From JACJXF01 sp964349045 (lineage in GTDB: Bacteria > Bacteroidota > Bacteroidia > Bacteroidales > GCA-2748055), in the NCBI GenBank assembly GCA_964349045.1, contig CAYGFI010000058.1, forward strand, positions 1 to 25,176: DNA of 25,176 nucleotides. The letters are read 5' to 3'. Below the pieces are notes generated by a model that was given only the letters and a program-made list of their open reading frames with translations, made no database searches and had not been told where the DNA came from. Numbering within the stretch: the first letter of the stretch is position 1; the number at the start of each line of letters is the position of its first letter. Shown here in pieces: positions 1 through 6,974 of this stretch. Position numbers and translations under genes: made by a program.

Positions 1-130
1 GTTTCATGGGATTTTTTTTTTGTAAGTAATAAAAAAAATCGCTTAAAATCAAAATTTTTCCGGGCAATATGCAGAGATTGATAGACTTTGTCGCATTAAG
101 TATAATCTATATATAAAACTTGATTGAATC

Positions 131-640
131 ATGGAAACAACTATTTATCCGGTTTATGAAACATTGATTTTTCATTTCAGGGGATTTAAGGTTATGACAG
201 ATACTGATTTGGCCGCACTTTATGGTGTTCCCACAAAACGACTTAAAGAACAGGTAAGGAGAAATCTAACGCGTTTCCCTGAAGATTTTATGTTTGAACT
301 CACTAAAAATGAGAAGGATGAACTGGTCGCAAATTGCGACCGGTTAGCGACGCTCAAACATTCTTCAATAAATCCTTTGGTATTTACTGAACAAGGCGTT
401 TCCATGCTATCTTCAGTTCTTAACTCTGAAAAAGCCATTCAAATCAACATTGAAATAATGCGTGCTTTTGCCCGTTACAGAGCATTATTGAAAGAAAATG
501 AAGAATTGAAAAAAGAAATTCTGAAGCTTGATGATAAACTCGATCAAGCATTCAGGTATTTACTCGATAGAATCGATGCTTTACATGAAAAGAAAAATGC
601 TCCGGGAAAACCAGTTGGTTATAAAATTATTAAAGATTAA
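131..640 (+). CDS. ORF6N domain-containing protein
   Basis: A 169-residue protein. The ORF6N domain covers about residues 12-115: it begins with the family hallmark around RGFKVMTDTDLAALYGV, continues through TKRLKEQVRRNLTRFPEDFMFEL, and ends in FTEQGVSMLSSVLNSEKAI and the MRAFARYR helix. Residues 118-150 are charged and heptad-like, probably a coiled coil. ORF6N is a putative DNA-binding domain known from phage proteins of the KilA-N/Bro/Ant type, and standalone copies are common in Bacteroidota chromosomes. No other phage gene is visible in the window, so its role is unknown; a regulatory or defence-related function is possible but not shown. Its TAA overlaps the stop codon of the convergent methyltransferase gene in a shared TTAA. 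No clear promoter was seen in the AT-rich 130 bases upstream. Confidence 0.82.
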   Translation: METTIYPVYETLIFHFRGFKVMTDTDLAALYGVPTKRLKEQVRRNLTRFPEDFMFELTKNEKDELVANCDRLATLKHSSINPLVFTEQGVSMLSSVLNSEKAIQINIEIMRAFARYRALLKENEELKKEILKLDDKLDQAFRYLLDRIDALHEKKNAPGKPVGYKIIKD

Positions 641-1824
641 TCAACCTGCAAAACCAATCCCTTCAAATACTCCCCTTCGGGATGATAGATGCTGATGGGA
701 TGATCTGCCGGCTGCGACAACTGTTGCAATATCCTTACATTCCGGCCCGAAGAGGCTGCGGCTGCAAAAACACTCTTTCTGAAATTCTCACGGTTTACTA
801 CCTGTGAACAACTGAATGTAAATAATATTCCTCCGGGAGAAATTTTTTCAATAGCTTCCCTGTTTATTCGTTTATATCCCTGTAAAGCATTATCCAGAAC
901 TTTCTGATGCTTGGCAAATGCAGGGGGATCAAGAATAATAAGATCATATTCCTGACCCTTGCGGTTGAAAAAGTCGAAAGCATCTTCTGTAAATGAGGTA
1001 TGTCGGTTATCATTTTCAAAATTAGCAGCTATATTTTTATCAGTAAGTTCAATGGCTTTTTTTGATGCGTCAACTGAATGAACCAGACCGGCTCCGGCCT
1101 TCATTGCATAAACCGAAAATCCCCCGGTATAACAGAACATATTAAGGACATTGCGGCCTTTTGAATATTTTCCAAGCAGTTTCCTGTTTTCGCGCTGATC
1201 GATGAAAAATCCCGTTTTCTGCCCTTCCTCCCAGTCGATATAAAAAGTACTTCCATTTTCAGTAACTGTATTTTCTCCCGGAGAACCGTACAAATATTCG
1301 GGATTAGCATTGATTCCGGCTTTGAATGGCAATGTTGCCGCGCTTTTGTCATAAATACATTTAATATTTTCACCAAGTACCTTTTTCAGGGCTTCCACGA
1401 TCGTGTCGCGAACGAGGTACATCCCTACCGAATGCATTTGCAGGATTAGAGTTCCGTTATAAAAATCTACTACGAGTCCGGGCATCCCATCCCCTTCAGC
1501 GTTGATAAGTCTGAAAACATTAGTGTCTGGATTATCAAACAATCCACTGTTTTTTCTGAGCTTTACTGCCTCTTCAATTTTTCTGATCCAGAACTCAAGG
1601 TTGATCTCAGCTTTAATGAAACTAAGCATTCTGACTGCAATTGTACCAGGCTGAAAATGCCCCATACCGAGGAATTCCCCATGATTGGAAAAAACATCAA
1701 CAAGGTCGCCTTCTTTTACCTCAGCGGAAACTCCCTTAATGGCTCCTGAAAAGATCCAGGGATGCATTCGTTTTAATGAAATTTCCTTCCCTGATTTGAG
1801 AATGATTTGTATGTTTTTTATCAT
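637..1824 (-). CDS. rlmI: RlmI-type 23S rRNA (cytosine-5) methyltransferase, class I SAM-dependent
   Basis: A 395-residue protein of the RlmI/RlmK family, which methylates a cytosine of 23S rRNA using S-adenosylmethionine. An N-terminal PUA-like RNA-binding domain (about residues 1-75) contains the typical HPWIFSGAI segment. The Rossmann methyltransferase core follows, with motif I at FCYTGGFSVYA (230-240), an acidic SAM-binding position at VDASKKA (251-257), motif IV ILDPPAFAK (297-305) and the FTFSCS segment (335-340), whose cysteine fits the m5C catalytic position. Length is normal for the family. The start ATG overlaps the stop of the upstream exonuclease gene in an ATGA tetranucleotide, so translation is probably coupled. 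It is the last gene of the DUF5063-exonuclease-methyltransferase operon. The exact target base is inferred from family membership. Confidence 0.9.
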   Translation of the reverse strand: MIKNIQIILKSGKEISLKRMHPWIFSGAIKGVSAEVKEGDLVDVFSNHGEFLGMGHFQPGTIAVRMLSFIKAEINLEFWIRKIEEAVKLRKNSGLFDNPDTNVFRLINAEGDGMPGLVVDFYNGTLILQMHSVGMYLVRDTIVEALKKVLGENIKCIYDKSAATLPFKAGINANPEYLYGSPGENTVTENGSTFYIDWEEGQKTGFFIDQRENRKLLGKYSKGRNVLNMFCYTGGFSVYAMKAGAGLVHSVDASKKAIELTDKNIAANFENDNRHTSFTEDAFDFFNRKGQEYDLIILDPPAFAKHQKVLDNALQGYKRINREAIEKISPGGILFTFSCSQVVNRENFRKSVFAAAASSGRNVRILQQLSQPADHPISIYHPEGEYLKGLVLQVD

Positions 1825-2405
1825 TGAACCTGTGAGTTGCGTAGAATATGGTAAACCTCATGACAAACCCATGCATCGGTGGCAGCGTATCTCATCTGAG
1901 CATCTGTGAGTGTTTTTGCTTCCCAGTCTGATAACTGCTGGGATTTGGATATTCTGATATCCATCACGATAGCTGCAAGTTTTTTCAGACTGTTATCTTC
2001 AATTTTGTAATAGGATGTGTATTTCTGCAACTCGAGAAACCCGGTGGCTTTAAAGTTTTTAATTTGCTGAAGTTTTCTAACATCGTCACGGATTGCTACT
2101 CCGGCGAAAATGATTTCCTCATCTTCAAATAAACGAATCAATTCCGGAGGGAGTCCCGTTTTAAATAAGCGAAAAAGGAACACTTCACCGGGAATCGCGA
2201 GCTGAAGCAAAGAAACCTTGTTAGAACTTCCTTTCGAAAAGTTAGGCTTACTTTCTGTATCAAAACCTATCAGTTTGTGTTTGCCAATATATTCAACTGC
2301 ATCAGGTACATCTTCAGGTGAGTCGATAAGATGTATGATTCCTGTAAATTGCTTAACCTCCAGCCGGTTTATATCCTCGGCGCTTATGCTAGGTAAAAAA
2401 GTCAT
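1821..2405 (-). CDS. 3'-5' exonuclease, RNase D / WRN-exonuclease-like (DEDD superfamily)
   Basis: A DEDD-type exonuclease domain protein of 194 residues from the start chosen here. Exo I is at GFDTESKP (Asp49, Glu51), Exo II at GVAIRDDV, and Exo III at YAATDAW (Asp177), so the metal-binding acidic residues are present. The conserved SLKKLAAIV segment and SDWEAKTLTDAQ precede Exo III as in RNase D-like proteins. There is no HRDC domain. The frame is open to 2501, but the ATG at 2405 is preferred: it gives the MTFLPSISAEDIN N-terminus expected for these proteins, has an AGAAGAAG purine run just upstream, and reduces overlap with the DUF5063 gene to 17 bases. The 32 extra upstream codons are basic and lie over the DUF5063 C-terminus in another frame. 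The substrate (RNA or DNA) is not evident from sequence. Confidence 0.85.
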   Translation of the reverse strand: MTFLPSISAEDINRLEVKQFTGIIHLIDSPEDVPDAVEYIGKHKLIGFDTESKPNFSKGSSNKVSLLQLAIPGEVFLFRLFKTGLPPELIRLFEDEEIIFAGVAIRDDVRKLQQIKNFKATGFLELQKYTSYYKIEDNSLKKLAAIVMDIRISKSQQLSDWEAKTLTDAQMRYAATDAWVCHEVYHILRNSQVQ

Positions 2406-3024
2406 TTTCTTCTTCTCTGAATTCTGTCTGCCTTTTCGAAATAAACCAGTTCCTCGTATCAATTTTAGTTGGCTGAGCGTCTTTTCCAGCAATGTTTTCA
2501 TCGGCGTTTAATTCTCCAATATAAATTTTATGAAGAGCTAATGAAACACGCAATGTTTTTGAACCCCAGAAACTCAAAAAATTATTCTGGCATTCCCAGA
2601 GTGCGTCGTTCATCACATCTTCGGGTGCATTTCTAAATATTTCCAGGAAATCACGCAAATCCTGGTAAATATCGGACATATCTTCAGAAACTTTCCTTGT
2701 GATTAGTTCTGATCGGTCGAATTCATTCTCTGCAGGAATGTCGAGAAAATCGTTATTCCCTTCCATACATCCTGTAATTTTCCGGTATACATCCGACCAG
2801 TCCTGCTCACTTACGAATTTTTCATTTCCCTGATCGAAAACCGATTCAAGCTGGGGTATCCTGGTCATGGCCGAATAAATTGCAGGAAGGCTGTATAGAC
2901 TAAAACGTATAAATTGATTTTGGCTTAAATCAAGGGGAGTTTCAAGCAGGGAACAATATTCCTGGGATAAGCGGACGAATTCAAGAACTTCTTCAGAATA
3001 CAGTATTTTATTATGGTCGTCCAT
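2389..3024 (-). CDS. DUF5063 domain-containing protein
   Basis: A 211-residue acidic, mostly helical protein with no signal peptide or membrane segment. It resembles the DUF5063 family common in Bacteroidota: an N-terminal helical region (YSEEVLEFVRLSQEYCSLLE), a central WSDVYRKITGCM segment, and a C-terminal part with the aromatic-rich NNFLSFWGSKTLRVSLALHK. No catalytic motif is recognisable. It is the first gene of a three-gene operon and its 3' end overlaps the exonuclease start by 17 bases, so the two proteins may be made in linked amounts. Genomic association suggests a role in RNA processing or ribosome maturation, but that is inference only. A TACTTTTG sequence about 40 bases upstream could be its promoter element. 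Confidence 0.82.
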   Translation of the reverse strand: MDDHNKILYSEEVLEFVRLSQEYCSLLETPLDLSQNQFIRFSLYSLPAIYSAMTRIPQLESVFDQGNEKFVSEQDWSDVYRKITGCMEGNNDFLDIPAENEFDRSELITRKVSEDMSDIYQDLRDFLEIFRNAPEDVMNDALWECQNNFLSFWGSKTLRVSLALHKIYIGELNADENIAGKDAQPTKIDTRNWFISKRQTEFREEENDFFT

Positions 3025-3311
3025 CTCCTGATTAATAGATTACTTCATAGGATAATAAAAGACAAAAGTATAAAGATAAATGTTATCGTTATATAATACT
3101 CACTTAGTTATTACTCAGAATTTTTTATTTCTAAATTTCAAATAAAATACACATTTTAATCATTAGTAAATAACACGCATGTGTTGGCTAAAAGGTTAGT
3201 TCAGGCATTCAAAACAAGCCGGTAAACATCTTAAGTAAACGCCATTGATTCCTTAACCATTAATTAAACTAATATTAATAGTTTTATAAATGTTTTTCTA
3301 AAGAAAAGTTT
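3025..3311. other. AT-rich intergenic stretch upstream of the DUF5063 operon
   Basis: No gene is supported here. Apart from the candidate -7 element at 3063-3070, the only structure seen is a small dyad, AACAC (3172-3176) with GTGTT (3181-3185) around a GCAT loop. It is too short to call an operator. The rest is low-complexity AT-rich sequence. Confidence 0.5.
3063..3070 (-). promoter_or_regulatory. Candidate -7 element for the DUF5063 operon
   Basis: On the minus strand this reads TACTTTTG, an exact match to the Bacteroidota -7 consensus TAnnTTTG, 38 bases from the ATG at 3024. No TTTG or TTG was found 19-21 bases further upstream, so the -33 element is missing or weak. Confidence 0.35.
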
Positions 3312-3452
3312 TTATTGCTTCGATATTTTTCCAACATAATTCTTCCCATCAGAACCTTTTGCTCTTAATATATACATTCCAGGAGAATATTCGCTGAAAT
3401 CCAAACTCTCTCCTTCCTTATAATTTCTTTCATTTATTGTTTTGCCCAATAA
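3312..3452 (-). pseudogene. C-terminal fragment of a type IX secretion (Por) sorting domain protein
   Basis: The minus strand encodes about 46 residues ending at TAA (3314-3312) that match the layout of the T9SS type A C-terminal sorting domain: a LLGKT start, the SLDFSEYSPGMYILRAKG core (compare the family pattern LDLSxxPxGxYxxxV), and a YVGKISKQ end before the stop. There is no start codon or N-terminal cargo domain; in this frame a TGA lies at 3467-3465. The fragment overlaps the last codons of recQ in a different reading frame. This looks like the remnant of a secreted or surface protein gene whose 5' part has been lost. T9SS sorting domains occur on proteins exported across the outer membrane of Bacteroidota, so the ancestor of this genome probably had T9SS. 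Confidence 0.7.
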
Positions 3453-5341
3453 AACAGGTAAACCTCATCGTGTAAGATTTTATCATGATCGTTGAGCCAC
3501 CGGAAGACTTTAAAAACTTTTTCTTCAGCATAAGTCATTCCATCCATTATCTCTTCCATGCTAAGATGCTTATCGCCCATTCTTTCTTTAAGTTCCTGCA
3601 GTATCAGGTCGAATTCATAAGCGCTCATATCCAATTCATTCCGTTTTCTGCACACATCACACTGTCCGCAACGCAGGGCGTTTTTCTCCCCGAAATATGA
3701 AAGTAATATCTGGCTCCGGCATTTATTCAATCCTGAAGCATACATCAGCATCTCATTGGCGCGATCTATGTATCTGTCTTTCAAAAATTTATAAGTCTCC
3801 ACGGAAAAATACAGGTTTTTAGAATCCAGTCTTTCTTCGCTGAAAAAGATTACCGGGTTCTTTTTTCGGGGGATATACTGGATTATCCCGGAAGAGGATA
3901 GTTTGAGCAGGTACTTGTAAATGGTATCGTAGCTCACTCCGGATCGTTTTGCAAGGAGGTTCTCATCAATTGGAACGAATGATGAGAACATACCGCTATA
4001 GGATCGCAGCAGAAGTTTTATAAATCCGTCCAGATTCTCGTTGGCAATCTGAAATTTATAAAGGTCATCTCTTTGCACAGAAAAATGAACCCTTGACGGA
4101 TTGTTTATTTCTTCCGTCAATTCTATATATCCCTCGCGTTGCAATACCTTCAGGCTGTTATGTGCTATAATGGCATTGAATTTGAACTTTGTAATAAAAT
4201 CGGAAAGTATAAAATCATAACTCTGTGCTTTTCCTCCCCCGACCGGAATCTGGAAGTAATTTCCCAAAGCATTATAAACCTCTTTTATTACGGATAAGTC
4301 AGGAAAGCTGATCTGTATTCGTTGGACAACCGACCTGCGATCCGATTCATTGTATAGCAGAACCGCTTTGGCCGGTTTCTCATCCCTTCCCGCCCTTCCG
4401 GCCTCCTGGTAATATGCCTCAAGCGAATCGGGAAGATCAACGTGAATGACAAATCTTACATCGGGTTTGTCGATTCCCATTCCAAAAGCATTTGTTGAAA
4501 TAATAACCTGTAACTTGTCTTTTTGCCATTCCTCCTGTTTTCTGCTTCTTTCTGCATGAGTAAGACCTGCGTGATAATAATCCGCTTTTATATCCTGTTT
4601 CTGAAGAACCATTGCCAGTTCCCTTGTTTTTTTGCGGTTACGCGCATAAATAATCCCGGTTCCCTGATTCTCTTTAATAATTCTGATTATTCTCTGAACT
4701 TTATCTTCGCACAGTTCCACATCATAAACAAGATTTTTCCGCTCAAAACTTTTCCTGAAAATATTTTTCTCCCGGAATTCAAGTTTTTCCATGATGTCGT
4801 CCACCACTTTTGTTGTAGCGGTGGCTGTAAGTGCGAGGAAAGGTACAGAGGGAAGATAATCCCTGAGTCGTGCAATTTTCAGGTAAGAAGGCCGGAAATC
4901 ATATCCCCATTGAGAAACACAATGCGACTCATCAACAGCGATCAGGTTAATATTCATTTTTTCAATTCTTGCCTTAAAAATGTCGGTTTCCAGTCGTTCG
5001 GGCGACAAATACAGAAACTTCACATCACCGTAAATACAATTATCGAGGGCGATGTCGATTTCTTCCCTTCCCATTCCCGAGTGTATTGCAATTGCATTTA
5101 TTTCCCTGCGCCGGAGATTCTCCACCTGGTCTTTCATCAGGGCAATCAATGGAGTAATGACAACACAGGTGCCATCTTTTGCCATCGCGGGCACCTGGAA
5201 AGTAATAGATTTACCTCCTCCTGTAGGCATCAAACCAAGTGTGTCATGGCCATCATAGACCGATCGGATAATCTCTTCCTGCAAAGGACGGAAACGTGAA
5301 TATCCCCAATAGCGTGCAAGTATTTGTGCAAATTTCTCCAA
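3434..5341 (-). CDS. recQ: ATP-dependent DNA helicase RecQ
   Basis: A 635-residue superfamily 2, 3'-5' DNA helicase of recombination and repair. Motif 0 is at YWGYSRFRPLQEEII (11-25), Walker A at PTGGGKS (39-45), and the DEAH-type box at VDESHCVSQWGYDFR (136-150) with the RecQ aromatic-rich loop. LTATAT, the IIYARNRKKT segment, AFGMGIDKPDVRFVIH and YYQEAGRAGRD give the remaining motifs. The RecQ-C-terminal zinc site is Cys541, Cys558, Cys561 and Cys564, in KCR...RCGQCDVC. A winged-helix region follows or is interleaved; no HRDC domain is evident, so this is the shorter form. The gene is divergent from guaB. Its last few codons and stop coincide with the start of a sorting-domain fragment in another frame, so the extreme C-terminus may be a product of rearrangement. 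Confidence 0.95.
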   Translation of the reverse strand: MEKFAQILARYWGYSRFRPLQEEIIRSVYDGHDTLGLMPTGGGKSITFQVPAMAKDGTCVVITPLIALMKDQVENLRRREINAIAIHSGMGREEIDIALDNCIYGDVKFLYLSPERLETDIFKARIEKMNINLIAVDESHCVSQWGYDFRPSYLKIARLRDYLPSVPFLALTATATTKVVDDIMEKLEFREKNIFRKSFERKNLVYDVELCEDKVQRIIRIIKENQGTGIIYARNRKKTRELAMVLQKQDIKADYYHAGLTHAERSRKQEEWQKDKLQVIISTNAFGMGIDKPDVRFVIHVDLPDSLEAYYQEAGRAGRDEKPAKAVLLYNESDRRSVVQRIQISFPDLSVIKEVYNALGNYFQIPVGGGKAQSYDFILSDFITKFKFNAIIAHNSLKVLQREGYIELTEEINNPSRVHFSVQRDDLYKFQIANENLDGFIKLLLRSYSGMFSSFVPIDENLLAKRSGVSYDTIYKYLLKLSSSGIIQYIPRKKNPVIFFSEERLDSKNLYFSVETYKFLKDRYIDRANEMLMYASGLNKCRSQILLSYFGEKNALRCGQCDVCRKRNELDMSAYEFDLILQELKERMGDKHLSMEEIMDGMTYAEEKVFKVFRWLNDHDKILHDEVYLFYWAKQ

Positions 5342-5414
5342 AATATCTGTTATTATTGGAATATCAGAACCGTATTATAAGAAAAAAAACAAATATTTAT
5401 TCTCTAATTTTTTG

Positions 5415-5422
5415 TATTTTCG
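5415..5422 (+). promoter_or_regulatory. Weak candidate -7 element for guaB
   Basis: TATTTTCG, one mismatch from TAnnTTTG, lies 31 bases upstream of the guaB ATG in the divergent recQ-guaB gap. No convincing -33 partner was found at the expected distance. Confidence 0.3.
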
Positions 5423-5452
5423 CAGCATTTAAATTTAACCAAAATTAAAGCA

Positions 5453-6922
5453 ATGTCCTTTATTGAAGATAAAATTAAATATGAAGGTTTAACATTCGAC
5501 GATGTTTTGCTTTTACCGGCCTATTCTGATGTTTTACCCAGAGAGGTAAGTCTGGTTACAAAATTCAGCAGAAATATTCAATTAAATGTACCCATTGTTT
5601 CGGCAGCCATGGACACGGTAACTGAAGCCGAACTGGCAATTGCTATTGCACGGGAAGGAGGCATAGGAGTTATTCATAAGAACATGCCACTCGAACAGCA
5701 GGCCCACCAGGTAAGAAGGGTCAAACGCGCTGAAAGTGTAATGATTCATGATCCTATCACGATCCTGAAGAACGCTACGGTTGCCGATGCGTTAAACCTG
5801 ATGAAAGAGTTTAAGATTGGTGGCATCCCTGTAGTTGACGAGCAAAAACATTTAATCGGAATTGTTACAAACCGTGATCTGAGATTTGAAAATAACATGC
5901 GCAAGCCGGTTGCCGAGATCATGACCAGCAAGGACATCATTACCACAACTCAGAAAACCGACCTGAGTAAGGCTGCAGATATCCTTCAAAAACATAAGAT
6001 CGAGAAACTTCCCGTGGTGGATTCGGATAATAAGCTTATCGGTCTGATAACCTATAAAGACATTACAAAAGCAAAAGACCAACCCAATTCCTGTAAAGAT
6101 GATAAAGGGCGTTTACGCGTTGCAGCAGCAGTGGGTGTTACCATCGATGCAGTTGAAAGAGTTGGAATTCTTGTGGAAGCCGGAGTTGACGCTATTGTCA
6201 TTGATACAGCCCATGGACATTCAAAAGGAGTCCTTGAAACCCTGAAAAAAGTAAAAAAAGCCTTCCCCAATGTTGATGTTGTTGTTGGAAATATCGGTAC
6301 TCCAGAGGCTGCACTTGGACTGGTTAAGGCAGGCGCCGACGGTGTTAAAGTGGGTATCGGTCCGGGATCCATTTGCACAACCCGCATAATAGCAGGAGTT
6401 GGCGTTCCACAGTTATCAGCAATATATGATGTTGCCGCCGCGTTAAAAGGCAGCGGGGTTCCGGTCATTGCCGATGGTGGCGTCCGTTATTCAGGCGACA
6501 TTGTAAAAGCGATTGCAGCCGGCGCCCACAGTGTAATGACGGGATCTCTTTTTGCAGGAACAGAAGAATCTCCGGGAGAAACTATTATTTACAACGGCCG
6601 AAAATATAAATCGTATCGGGGGATGGGCTCCATTGAAGCCATGCAACAGGGATCTAAAGATCGTTATTTTCAGGATGTTGAAGACGATATCAACAAACTT
6701 GTACCTGAAGGAATTGCCGCCCGTGTTCCATTCAAAGGAAGTCTTTCAGAAGTAGTTTACCAGATGATGGGAGGACTTCGTGCAGGAATGGGCTATTGCG
6801 GATCCAAAAACATTGAAGAATTAATGGAAGCGAAATTTGTGAAGATTACCAGCGCCGGCATGAACGAAAGCCACCCCCACGACGTTACCATTACCCGCGA
6901 AGCTCCAAACTACAGCAGATAA
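5453..6922 (+). CDS. guaB: Inosine-5'-monophosphate dehydrogenase
   Basis: A 489-residue IMP dehydrogenase, which oxidises IMP to XMP with NAD+, the committed step of GMP synthesis. The TIM-barrel start has the typical LTFDDVLLLPAYSDVLP segment. Two CBS domains are inserted at about residues 95-150 and 155-210, ending in IGIVTNRDLRF and IGLITYKDITKA. The catalytic loop GPGSICTTR contains the active-site Cys308; IADGGVRYSGDI and YRGMGSIEAMQQGS form the phosphate and substrate site; the mobile flap carries VPEGIAARVPFKG. Length and domain order are standard. It is the first gene of a co-directional run; the next gene starts 52 bases after its stop, and no hairpin terminator was seen between them, so read-through into the chaperone genes is possible. 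Confidence 0.97.
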   Translation: MSFIEDKIKYEGLTFDDVLLLPAYSDVLPREVSLVTKFSRNIQLNVPIVSAAMDTVTEAELAIAIAREGGIGVIHKNMPLEQQAHQVRRVKRAESVMIHDPITILKNATVADALNLMKEFKIGGIPVVDEQKHLIGIVTNRDLRFENNMRKPVAEIMTSKDIITTTQKTDLSKAADILQKHKIEKLPVVDSDNKLIGLITYKDITKAKDQPNSCKDDKGRLRVAAAVGVTIDAVERVGILVEAGVDAIVIDTAHGHSKGVLETLKKVKKAFPNVDVVVGNIGTPEAALGLVKAGADGVKVGIGPGSICTTRIIAGVGVPQLSAIYDVAAALKGSGVPVIADGGVRYSGDIVKAIAAGAHSVMTGSLFAGTEESPGETIIYNGRKYKSYRGMGSIEAMQQGSKDRYFQDVEDDINKLVPEGIAARVPFKGSLSEVVYQMMGGLRAGMGYCGSKNIEELMEAKFVKITSAGMNESHPHDVTITREAPNYSR

Positions 6923-6974
6923 TAAGCATAACCTTTTTACGTTAGTTCTATAACTTTAAAAACTTTTATTGATT

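Noticed and set aside
3172..3185. AACAC-GCAT-GTGTT dyad as an operator
   Set aside because: A five-base stem in an AT-rich gap can arise by chance, and it is not positioned over a promoter.
4523..5299. 258-codon open frame on the plus strand opposite recQ
   Set aside because: It is fully antisense to a clear recQ gene, rich in Phe, Cys and Ser as expected for a mirror frame, and shows no family motif.
6052..6468. 138-codon frame opposite guaB
   Set aside because: Antisense to the conserved catalytic part of guaB; low-complexity Pro/Thr/Ser composition typical of a shadow frame.
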